Made by a program: the position numbers and the translations under genes | NCBI GenBank assembly: GCA_014925825.1 | Contig: JACGCK010000561.1 | Location: 1-14,650, forward strand | Direction of reading: 5' to 3' | Origin: Pholiota molesta | Lineage: Eukaryota; Basidiomycota; Agaricomycetes; Agaricales; Strophariaceae | DNA: 14,650 nt | In this document: one piece after another, positions 1 to 7,873 of the stretch | Numbering within the stretch: the stretch's first letter is position 1 | How the letters are laid out: each line of letters begins with the position of its first letter | Notes under the pieces: generated by a model | Database searches by the model: none | The model's input: only the letters and a program-made list of their open reading frames with translations | What the model was told of the DNA's origin: nothing

Positions 1-135
1 GTATTCAAGTAAAAAATAGAACACACAGTGATATATGTTCGTTTGAACGCTGGAATCTTTCTCCCACATGGCGGATTGAGAGACCTGTAACACACATATA
101 GAGGAAGATTGCGGCTTGTTCTTCCACAGTAGTAC
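1..135 (-). pseudogene. HARBI1-like (DUF8040) gene, downstream fragment cut off by hAT insertion
   Basis: This is the continuation of the gene that starts at 5730. Reading minus from 127, the frame gives VEEQAAIFLYMCVTGLSI followed by RHVGERFQRSNEHIS, the helix-turn-helix-like segment found before the DDE nuclease domain in basidiomycete HARBI1-like proteins (Harbinger/PIF transposase-derived). The reading frame fits the 5' fragment exactly once the transposon and one copy of the 8-bp duplication are ignored. After NEHIS the family resemblance stops and the frame ends near the window edge, so an intron probably begins at about 25-35. The catalytic DDE domain would lie outside the window. The role is unknown; it could be an active Harbinger transposase or a domesticated copy. 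Family call is by motif recognition only. Confidence 0.75.
128..135. repeat. 8-bp target site duplication, left copy (AGTAGTAC)
   Basis: AGTAGTAC directly precedes the element terminus TAGTGATGT and is repeated exactly at 5437-5444. Eight bases is the duplication length of hAT superfamily transposons. The copy is perfect, which argues for a fairly recent insertion. Confidence 0.95.
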
Positions 136-300
136 TAGTGATGTGCGGGCCTCGGCTTTTAGGCCCAGGCCGGCCGTGCCGAGCCGTAGGTAGTTGTGGC
201 CGTATGCAGCCGTGCACCAAGCTTTAGCCGGCCTGCGGCTCAGGCCTCATTTATTCGAAGCCCAAGGCCGCGGCCAAGGCCGACGGCTTTTTGTGGCTGA
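136..300. repeat. Left TIR and GGCC-rich subterminal region of hAT element
   Basis: The 16-bp TIR is followed by dense short palindromic GGCC units, for example CAGGCCGGCC near 168 and GGCCGCGGCC at 266-275. The same GGCCGCGGCC unit occurs at the other end (5296-5305). Repeated subterminal motifs of this sort are the usual binding sites for hAT transposase BED fingers; binding here is inferred. Confidence 0.8.
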
Positions 301-404
301 ATTGATGGCTGACAAAGGTAATATACAGTTAAAAATGTACACAAATTTAAGTAGACACAATCTTGAAATAGAAAGAAGAGTGCCAAAAATTCCCATTCAC
401 ACCA

Positions 405-3400
405 ATGTCAACCGGCGCGGCTGGACGAAACCGTCCTACTCGGACGACGAAGCCCGGGCCAGTGTTAGCTGATCCCAACAACACCGCGCAGCCCGAAATT
501 CCTTCCCATCGTGCTATCATCGCCAATGACATCCCTCGCACTCAACCAACTGAGTCTGCAACACCCCAGTCAAACCCATCCCTCGAGACGCCAACTCCGA
601 GCCAACCGCCCAGTTCAAGTTCAGATGGCACAAGTTCTCCAGCTCCATCTGGAACGAACAAGCGAACAAGTGCATTAACCGAGGCTGACGGTGACAATCA
701 GCAACGACAATCTAAGCGCTCGCGCCATAGCGTTCAGATTAATGGTAAGTACTCAGTTGGGCCAAGGAATCGTCTTCAACTATTCTGTATAGATGAAATT
801 GATAGTGAGAGAATGCATGTTGACGTACATGTCATCGAAATCGACAGTGGGAATGAAGACGAAAAGAAAAACTCAGATCCGACAGCCGACATCAAGGAGT
901 TTTTTGTGGATGTGCCACCACGTTCACCCAGTGACAAGAAGCGCCGTGTTCAATGTGTGTCTTGCAGGTATGTCCTTTTTTCATCATTTTTCTTCGATAT
1001 TTCGTGCTAACATTCATTGAAGAGACGGTCGCGGCGGCTGTCATAAGCAAGAATCCATCCTTGGATATGACCATTCAACTCTTCGTCGGCATATGGCTTC
1101 AAGGCATAAGGTTCGTCATATTATGCCCCTCAATCGCACGCTAACATCTCCACTTGACTCTTAGGGAATATACAGAACCTGGTGCAAAACAAATTCATTT
1201 ATTTCCATGCTACCCGAGGACACGAAAGCTCGCAAAGCAGATCTCCTTCAGAAACTTGAGCAAAGTCAAGTCAATGAACACTTTCCGAAGGCGCGCCCAG
1301 AAGATAAACCGGTGCCGTACTCAGACGAGCTTTTCAAAGAGGCAGCTGTTCGTTGGTTGGTTGAAACTGATCAGGTGTGTAACCATCTCCTTTTCCTCTT
1401 TTCAGTGCTCAATACTGGCTGCTGGCCGTTTGTCTAGCCGATTCAAGCATTCGAGCATCCATCCTTCAAGGACATGATATCCACTGCGGCACGCGCTACA
1501 CGTGGCGTGAACATTCCTGGCCGCAAGCAAGCACGTTCGCATATAATGAAGTCATTTAGAAAGCAAATGTTGACACTGCGTGAACGCCTCAATGTGAGTC
1601 TCATAAATACTCACTTTGACTGATATTAATATGTTTCAGAGTCGCTATGTAGTAGGCGGCATCAGCCTCACATGCGACGCTTGGCAAGCATCTAACACAG
1701 ACGCATACTTCGCTGTCACGGCTCATTGGATCGAGGAGCGTGAAAAGGGCAAATGGACACTCGAACACGCTCTTATCGGTTTTGTTCAGATGAACACTGC
1801 ACACGATGGTGAGCGTCTGGGTCAAGCAATGTTTAAAGTCTGCGATAGGGTAGGGATTGTGGAAAATGTACGTCGCAATCATTTATCAGACATCTATTCA
1901 TTAATATTTCTCAATGTTTTATCATCTAGGTCAGCCACATCACATCCGACAATGCATCAAACAATGATACGATGATGGATGAGTTCGCTCGACTATATGA
2001 ATTGAAGACAGGCAAAGAATTCGACGCCAACAAACGTCATATTCGGTCAGTGAAACCCTAAACCCTGACTTTTGATTCGACTAAAATTTTACTACAGCTG
2101 CCTCGCCCACATCATCAACCTTGCGACCCAGGTGTTGATATCGACGAAGAGCCGGGCAAAATACTACAATCCACACGACGATGGAACGATGATGATAGGG
2201 AAGGTGATCTAGACTTTTCATTTGAGCGCGACGAGGTTGGATTAATTCGCATTATATGTGTAAAGGTATGCCCGTATTTCTTTATCATAATTGTTTGAAT
2301 ATCTTCAGCTCTTCCTCTTGACAGGCACGGTCGTCATCGGCACGCAAGGAACTTTTCAAAAAAATACAGATCGAGAAAAATCTTAAAGCTCTTCGGCTCA
2401 TCCTCGATATGAAAGTCCGGTGGGGTTCAACCTTTGCTATGCTTCACCGTGCCGAAGAACGACGAGAGGTATGAACCAATCTATATAATCCCGAACTACT
2501 TTAACTCGATACTTGTAGGTTATCGATAACTTCGTTTTAGCACTTGCGCAACAAGAAAAGACCCCCGACAAACGCAAGAAGGTGCTCAGTCTTCAACTCG
2601 ATGACGATGAATGGACCCGTGTAGGGCTATTTTGTGATCTACTAGGTGTAAGTCTGTATATCTTCGAGTGTGAAGTTATCTTACCGCTATGGTATAGCAT
2701 GCAGATCTTGCGCAACAGGCCTTTTCGGCTGATAAGGTACCCTCCTTACATAGCGCGCTACCTGCAATTGAAGCCCTGTATGCCGCGTGGGACAAGCGCT
2801 CGTCCAAAGCGAAGTATTCAAGCTTTAAGGATGCATTGAACGCTGCAAAAGCGAAGCTAGATGCATATTACACAAAGACGGCCGCTTCAGACGCCCACAT
2901 TCTCGCCATGAGTCTGTTATTTTGTTATTGTGCAATAAAATTTATTCTCATACGTTACTTCGCAGTATTGCATCCCGGGAAGAAAATGGCTCACTTTAAT
3001 CAATATTGGAGCCCAGATCTTCGAAAGGATGTAAAAGATCTTGTTGAAAAGAAGGTAAGTAATCATCTACTTAGTGCCCTGCAGCGCGCTCTCCGCTAAC
3101 CCTTGTTGATCTAGTTTAAAGAATACTACAATCGAAAAAATGCACAGGCTGTGTCCGCACCAGCTTCTACGACGTCAAAGCGACAGTCCCGCGTCAGTCG
3201 GCTTATCTCGCGAAACCTCGACACTGATTCGGAGCCCGAAGACATGGAGAGCAGTGGTGACCCCTCTAGGCCTTGGCTACCCGAGTTCGAACGATACATG
3301 AACACCCATGAGTCGTTACCTGAAGATATGAGCCCCGTTCAATGGTGGGGGGTGCGTAATCAGTACATTGCCAAGTTATATCATACAACTAATATGCCTG

Positions 3401-3759
3401 GCCTTTAGCTCAACGCTTCCCGTTATCCTACATGGGCGATGCTTGCTGGCGACTATCTGGCCATCATGGCCTCATCCGTTTCGAGTGAACGTGCGTTCTC
3501 GTCTGCGGGGATTACGATCAGCAAGCGGCGTAATCGACTCAAAGCCGACATCGTCGAAGCACTTCAGTGTTTGAAGTGTTTATACCACACTGGATTGATA
3601 TTCCGCGAGGTTGTTACTGCGGCAGAGGAGCTTGTACAACTGGACGCGAACGATAACGTTGATGGCGATGCAACGGAGGGCCTTGAAGTGAAGGCCTGGG
3701 ATGAGCTTGTTATCGATGTCGAGGACGTTGAGATGACTGATAGTGAAGACAATATTTAG
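405..3759 (+). CDS. hAT transposase (BED zinc finger, RNase H-like, C-terminal dimerisation domain), 14 exons, one frameshift
   Basis: This protein of about 881 residues would cut and rejoin the element's own ends in the nucleus. Exons read: 405-744, 793-967, 1023-1110, 1165-1374, 1438-1593, 1640-1867, 1930-2045, 2098-2265, 2325-2468, 2519-2647, 2698-2911, 2966-3054, 3115-3351, 3409-3759; all 13 introns are 46-63 bp, GT..AG. A Ser/Thr/Pro-rich disordered N-terminus precedes a BED finger (C168-x2-C171, H195-x4-H200). The hAT core follows: first catalytic Asp in LTCDAWQA (about 336), second in TSDNASNND (about 406), the C-x2-H motif CLAHIINLA (about 439), the conserved RWGS, then YPTWAMLAGDYLAIMASS and SSERAFSSAG of the dimerisation region (about 770-800), whose Glu is usually taken as the third acidic residue. 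An acidic tail ends the protein. In exon 8 the frame breaks between about 2170 and 2190: the frame of CLAHIINLA meets TAG at 2210-2212, while homology resumes as DEVGLIRIICVK in another frame. Otherwise intact. Confidence 0.9.
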
Positions 3760-4304
3760 TAGGCTCGAAATTGAATGATATTTTAATTCAAATCATACCG
3801 TGGTCCAATTCATCTCAAGCACACATTCGAGAGGCGAAGGAGCTGCACATCACGTCCGATCATAGAGTGTACAACCGTACTCTGTGATCAGACGAGACAT
3901 CCCCTGGGCCCTGGTCTCATATCCCCTAACCAATCGCGTCTGCGTGCCGCGAGTACCGCAATATCTGCAGTCCTGTTGTGCCACGTAGACGGTATGGTGG
4001 GGCCCTAGCATGCCTAGCATGCCATGGCAGGTCGATGCGCCGTGTGTGGGCAATGCGAAGGTTTGCTTCATGCCTAAGCATCAGCAAAACAGCATTGCGG
4101 CTCATGAACATCGCTGTAGGATGTAGGGATGTCAGGAGGGGAGATAAGGGAAGTGTTGCAAGTACATACAAATTCAGAGGGGACGATGTCGACGCATCGT
4201 CCCCTCACCCCTCGTCCTGCAGCCCTACAGTCATGCGGTAACCCGTTCGTACTCCGTCGAAGTTCGCGTTACAGCCGAGTCTTGCGTAGGAGCTGGGGCC
4301 TACG
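3760..4304. other. Non-coding 3' part of hAT element, no convincing gene
   Basis: About 545 bp between the transposase stop and the nested element. Small reading frames on both strands show no recognisable protein. It holds a near-perfect 11-bp inverted repeat around 3859-3890 (GATCATAGAGT against ACTCTGTGATC, one mismatch) and a perfect 10-bp stem hairpin at 4179-4204. A short AT-rich inverted repeat TTGAAT..ATTCAA just after the stop (about 3770-3790) may mark the 3' end of the transposase transcript. Confidence 0.6.
4179..4204. repeat. Perfect hairpin, 10-bp stem with 6-base loop
   Basis: GGGGACGATG at 4179-4188 is the exact reverse complement of CATCGTCCCC at 4195-4204, with loop TCGACG between. 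No function is known; it lies inside the hAT element in non-coding DNA. Confidence 0.8.
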
Positions 4305-4312
4305 TCGATAAC
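4305..4312. repeat. 8-bp target site duplication of nested element, left copy (TCGATAAC)
   Basis: TCGATAAC immediately precedes CAAGGGGGTGC and is repeated exactly at 5128-5135, directly after the inverted terminus GCACCCCCTTG. This defines the nested insertion to the base. Confidence 0.95.
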
Positions 4313-4378
4313 CAAGGGGGTGCGCGTACCAAAAAAACAGACCTAGGGTCGGTTTTTCTGTTAAGAGGTCATGGACAT

Positions 4379-4390
4379 GGACTAACTAAC
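4379..4390 (+). repeat. Subterminal direct repeat GGACTAACTAAC, left copy
   Basis: Twelve bases identical to 5077-5088, each located within about 70 bp of one end of the nested element. Such subterminal repeats may be transposase binding sites. Confidence 0.7.
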
Positions 4391-5062
4391 TACATAATCA
4401 GTTCTCACGCCTATATATGGTAATATGACATCATTTTCTTTAATCATTTATGTCCTCCTGCCTTCTCCAAACCTCCCCAGCCCTCTGGCAAGCACTATAT
4501 ACTTGTCTGTGCAATTGCAAATGTTATATCCAAATAAATAAGTAAGCTAATACTCAGTTACTACTGAATTGAGCTATTGGGGAGGGGGAATTCAGGAAGG
4601 ATAAGCTAGGATGAGAATACTTAGAGGCACAGTCCATACATTTGGCACATAGGTCTGCCACTCCTGATTCTCCTTTGTGTACTTCTCCACATTGTCTGTG
4701 GGGAAGGGGTAGGATGGTGTATGCTAGCAGGTGCTGTACAATTTTGATTCACCTGGGGATAGAACATGGGACATGGTGGCTGAAGTCTTTATTAGCTACC
4801 CTACTTAATTTCTTTACACAGGTACAAAATATCAAAAGAAATTTGGCTTTTCAGCTGAAACAAGTGCTGGTTTCAGCCATAGACACTTCCCTTGGGACAC
4901 AGGGTGGCCAAATCAATTGAAACAGTACAGTAAACCAGCCAAAACCCCATTAATGGTTTAAAAAGTGCTTAAATAGGTGTCACAACTTGGTCAATATGTT
5001 GAAAAACAACTTAAAATATAAGAAAAATGAGGGTCTGTGGAGGGGTCAGAATTTTTTTTTTT

Positions 5063-5088
5063 CCAGCCCATGGGCTGGACTAACTAAC
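5063..5088. repeat. 16-bp palindrome overlapping the right subterminal repeat
   Basis: CCAGCCCATGGGCTGG at 5063-5078 is a perfect palindrome following a run of T residues (about 5052-5062). Its last two bases begin the right copy of GGACTAACTAAC (5077-5088). It could form a cruciform or a dimeric protein site near the element end. Confidence 0.8.
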
Positions 5089-5127
5089 CAGGTACCGGTC
5101 CAAAATTAGAGTTCGTGCACCCCCTTG

Positions 5128-5135
5128 TCGATAAC
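5128..5135. repeat. 8-bp target site duplication of nested element, right copy (TCGATAAC)
   Basis: Exact match to 4305-4312; after it the sequence of the outer hAT element resumes. Confidence 0.95.
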
Positions 5136-5295
5136 GTCCTTTTGTGGGCCATACTCCATTCGTCGTATCGTATTGTGGGGAATTGCTGGTGCAGTGGGTG
5201 GTGGTAGGGTGGTGGTTGGAATCAACGATAACGTTGGTCACACCCACACATCCAATCACAGCGCTTGATCACAGCACGTGATACCATCGCACACA

Positions 5296-5436
5296 GGCCG
5301 CGGCCTAAGCCGGGGCCGAGCCTAAGCCAGCCTGAGCCCAAATTGACGGCCTGGGCTTCGATTTCGCCAGGCCTGAGCTCAGAAAAGCCGGGCCTAAGCC
5401 GCGGCTTTCAGGCCGAGCCGGGCCGGAACATCACTA
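5296..5436. repeat. Right GGCC-rich subterminal region and TIR of outer hAT element
   Basis: Dense GGCC, GGCCTAAGCC and GCCGAGCC units, including GGCCGCGGCC at 5296-5305, end in the TIR whose outermost bases ACATCACTA occupy 5428-5436. It mirrors the left subterminal region in composition and motif but not base by base. The stretch 5136-5295 before it belongs to the outer element and holds no gene that I can see, only a GT-rich run near 5190-5220 and two copies of ATCACAGC near 5257-5275. Confidence 0.8.
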
Positions 5437-5444
5437 AGTAGTAC
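5437..5444. repeat. 8-bp target site duplication of outer hAT element, right copy (AGTAGTAC)
   Basis: Exact match to 128-135. On the minus strand it forms the last codons (part of GGT, then ACT ACT) of the upstream HARBI1-like fragment. Confidence 0.95.
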
Positions 5445-5730
5445 CAAATTTGGATATAGTGAGGCCAGAAAGAAGTTGTAGATTGGCCACAAAGGCTAGA
5501 AACACATGGAGGTGCATTCCAAGCTCGTTGTATATGCGTTCTGGGTGGCCATGAATGAGTTCATTGACCCATGCTTGTCCAGAGAGAGCCGAGTTATGAT
5601 AAGATTGACTCCAATAAGAAGGAGATTGATAGAGAGTAGCAGCAATTCCTATGATATGGAGGAAGTATCCTGTGGCAGCTACCACCCTTTGCATCAAAGA
5701 TGTCCTGAGTTGCTCAATATCGCGTGGCAT
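5437..5730 (-). pseudogene. HARBI1-like (DUF8040) gene, N-terminal fragment interrupted by hAT element
   Basis: The frame opens at ATG 5730-5728 (MPRDIEQLRTSLMQR), preceded in frame by a stop about 66 bases upstream, so this is the natural start. It contains a hydrophobic stretch (AATGYFLHIIGIAATLY) and then YHNSALSGQAWVNELIHGHP and an ELGMHLHVF segment, which resemble the N-terminal region of Agaricomycete HARBI1-like proteins. Codon 98 is the end of the 8-bp duplication; the next three bases are TAG, the first bases of the hAT terminus, so translation would stop at the insertion boundary. Taking away the element and one duplication copy joins ..KFGTT to VEEQ.. in frame, exactly where the family continues. 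The gene was therefore intact before insertion. Whether it was a Harbinger-type transposase or a domesticated host protein cannot be told from this part. Confidence 0.8.
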
Positions 5731-6427
5731 AGGGCAGAATATGAAGGGAAAGCTGCTGAGAACACGGTTTATGTCGAATGCGGGTCAAACGCGCGACGCG
5801 GGTGCGACTGATCTTATCACGGGCCGCACTCCCGCGCATCACTTCCAAATTTAGATGTCACACTGTGAAACATGTGATCACGATCAAAATTATTTATACT
5901 GAATTATCATTCGAGATTATGTTTCCGAACAGGACCTTAGACGTAAAAGAATTAGATAAAAATGGACTGAGATATTTGAGGTGGGCAAAAGGTGGGGCCG
6001 CCGTCGATGTGTGGGTCGATGATGGTATCACCCACACTTGACCCACACCGTGTATATAGCATCTACATACTAAGTATATCATCAACCCATAGCATCGGTC
6101 GTAGCTATTTATCGCACAAACCACAATCACTCCATGCTTGACCTGTTACATCCCTTGATCTGCTAGATCCTTCATCAAGGTTCACTCAAGTTCGTGTGAG
6201 TCCATTTCATTGCTACAGGAATTTTGGGCATTAAGCTTGACTGGGATTAATGCACCTGGAAGCCTCCCCAACTTCTCCACGGCCATTTGTCCCATTGAAA
6301 ACCACGCAGTGCGAATTTTTGCCTGTAAGCACTGGCGCCGCCTACTGAACAATCATCTCCAACTAACAATAACTTGAGGGAGGACAGCTGTGTCATCTCG
6401 AGTCCTTCGCATTCGAAATTTTGGATC
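5731..6427. promoter_or_regulatory. Divergent intergenic region, HARBI1-like (minus) and F-box-like (plus)
   Basis: About 700 bp without a convincing gene. Features seen: a TATA-like stretch TGTATATAGC around 6051-6060; GTGTGGGTC at 6009-6017 with inverted partners at 6030-6037 (8 bp) and 6040-6048 (9 bp); CCTTGAT..ATCAAGG around 6157-6180; and a 32-codon upstream reading frame at 6250-6348 before the F-box gene start. Regulatory role is inferred from position only. Confidence 0.4.
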
Positions 6428-7729
6428 ATGAACCTGGCCATCGACTCTTCCTTTGATTTGCCCTTGGACATATGCTCTTGCATAGTCGATGTCCTGGCAT
6501 ATGAAGATGATGTTGAATCCTTGAAGGCATGTTCACAAACCTGCAGAACCTTTCACTCTTTGTGTATAAAACATATCTTTGCGACCATTGTTATCAACCG
6601 CGATCTAGTTGATGATCGACCATCTGCGCTTAGGCGATTTACAAGGCTTCTGGATCGAACTCCCACCGTGGCAACCTATGTCAAGAAACTCGATCTCTTC
6701 ATCGGAACGCCTGAAGAAACAAACCCCAGTATTCTGCATATTCTCGAGAAACTTTCGCATGTCAAGACATTTTCCCTCTCTTTCGATAATTCGGAGAAAT
6801 CCTGGCATACAATTCCAATGTCTTTGAAAACATCTCTTGAAAGGTTCATTCAGTCATCGGACCTTACATTCTTTCGACTCCAAGTTATCAAGGACTTTCC
6901 CATCGCAACCATTTGTTCGAGCTCGACCCACCTTAAAGATCTGGATCTTGATTGGGCAGTGGGTCCATCAGCCAACGATGCCAACTTGGAGAGTTTGCAA
7001 CAGAAACATGTCACAATTTCCCATCTTCGATCATTCTCTATGGGCCTCCATTGTTGGGAAGCTGCCAGGCAATTGCTTGGACAAGGATGTCAGAATGTAC
7101 CTACCTTTGATTTTAGTACGCTTTCAACTCTATCTCTGGATCTCGAACAATCAGATGAACAGTCCGAGCTCATGAATCATCTATTAAATATCGCAAAGCA
7201 GTTAAAGGTTTTGAAGCTACAAGGTTAGCAACTAAATATTTTTCGGACATGCTTAATTTTGTTCCACTGACTCGAATAACTAGTAATGAGCCCGAAAATG
7301 GATCCTCTCCAACCTGTTCGATTCGCAGAACATATGCACCCGTCTTCCCAGAAGACTCTACAGAATCTCAAATTGGAGTACATCATTCAAAACGAAGACG
7401 AGGATCCTTACTGCGGAGCCTGCGAAGAGCTCAGCATTCTGGCGTCAGCCAAATGTCCTCTCCAATCAATCGAGTTGGAGGTGTCAGTGGATACGGATTG
7501 TGCATGCAGCACCCGAAAGGAGGTTTGGGGAAAGCTCGACAATGTGGCTACCCTTACAAATTTTCCGCTCCTTCGCCAAGTCAATATTCACGTCGTCGTC
7601 TATTCCTTTGCGCCAGTCAATACGGATCTAATGAATGGACTTGGTGATGTCGCTCATAATGCCTTTGAGACACTGCGGAGGCAGCCTAACGTTGACTTCA
7701 AATTTCGTATCAGTGAAGAAGACATATGA
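6428..7729 (+). CDS. F-box-like / LRR-like protein, 413 aa, two exons
   Basis: Exon 1 is 6428-7223 and exon 2 is 7284-7729, joined by a 60-bp intron (GTTAGC..ACTAG) in phase 1 that restores one frame. The start is the first ATG of the frame (MNLAIDSS). Residues about 10-50, DLPLDICSCIVDVLAYED then a SLKACSQTCRTFHSLC stretch, look like the F-box-like domain very common in Agaricomycetes, which binds Skp1 in SCF ubiquitin ligases. The rest has regularly spaced leucine-rich segments (VKTFSLSFD, LKDLDLDW, LSTLSLDL, LKVLKLQ, LQSIELEV) of a degenerate LRR fold that would hold a substrate. There is no signal peptide or membrane segment. Members of this family are numerous and fast evolving, so target and process are unknown. 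The reading frame is clean. The gene converges with the coiled-coil gene at 7874. Confidence 0.8.
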
Positions 7730-7873
7730 TTCGCCATGCTTGTAAATTTGTCGGTTTATAGATAATTAGTATGCGCCATCATGTAAATTTATAGAGATAA
7801 GTATGAGCATCTTAGTTTCGCATTAGAATCTTGACTGGCACCGTGATAGTGTCCTTGACTGCCGACTCGGACC
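7730..7873. other. Short convergent intergenic spacer (144 bp)
   Basis: This spacer separates the 3' ends of the F-box-like gene (plus) and the coiled-coil gene (minus). It is AT-rich, with TTTATAGATAAT and TTTATAGAGATAAG runs that could serve polyadenylation of the plus gene. No separate feature is visible. Confidence 0.4.

Larger units (their letters stand above)
4313..5127. mobile_element. Nested non-autonomous hAT-like element (MITE-like), 815 bp
   Basis: Perfect 8-bp duplications (TCGATAAC) flank this segment. Its inverted termini share 11 perfect bases, CAAGGGGGTGC, and 15 of the first 18. The TIR differs from that of the enclosing element (TAGTGATGT), so it belongs to another hAT family and must be moved by a transposase encoded elsewhere. 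The interior is more AT-rich than its surroundings and encodes no recognisable protein; a 92-codon frame at 4642-4920 has no familiar motif. Subterminal GGACTAACTAAC occurs in direct orientation near both ends (4379-4390, 5077-5088), the right copy overlapping a 16-bp palindrome. The 8-bp duplication and CA..TG ends support hAT; the exact family is unknown. Confidence 0.9.
136..5436 (+). mobile_element. hAT superfamily DNA transposon, 5,301 bp, with transposase gene
   Basis: The element is bounded by perfect 8-bp duplications (AGTAGTAC) and has terminal inverted repeats that match at 14 of the first 16 bases: TAGTGATGTGCGGGCC on the left, TAGTGATGTTCCGGCC read inward from the right. GC-rich subterminal regions full of GGCC-type palindromes follow at both ends. 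Inside lie a BED-finger hAT transposase gene on plus (405-3759), about 550 bp of non-coding DNA, a nested 815-bp non-autonomous element (4313-5127), and a further non-coding stretch to the right end. Without the nested insertion and its extra 8-bp copy the element would be about 4.48 kb. It has landed in the coding sequence of a HARBI1-like gene on minus. The apparent frameshift in the transposase may make this copy non-autonomous. Confidence 0.95.

Noticed and set aside
194..472. Plus-strand frame across the left hAT subterminal region
   Set aside because: It is made by GC-rich repeats; the transposase starts at ATG 405 in another frame.
3850..4241. Several small overlapping frames on both strands after the transposase stop
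   Set aside because: No shared motif, no splice pattern, composition looks non-coding.
4642..4920. 92-codon plus-strand frame inside the nested element
   Set aside because: Low-complexity, no recognisable domain, and within a MITE-like element; most likely chance.
6374..6427. Longer N-terminus for the F-box-like protein
   Set aside because: The frame is open but starts from TTG, not ATG; ATG 6428 gives the expected short lead before the F-box.
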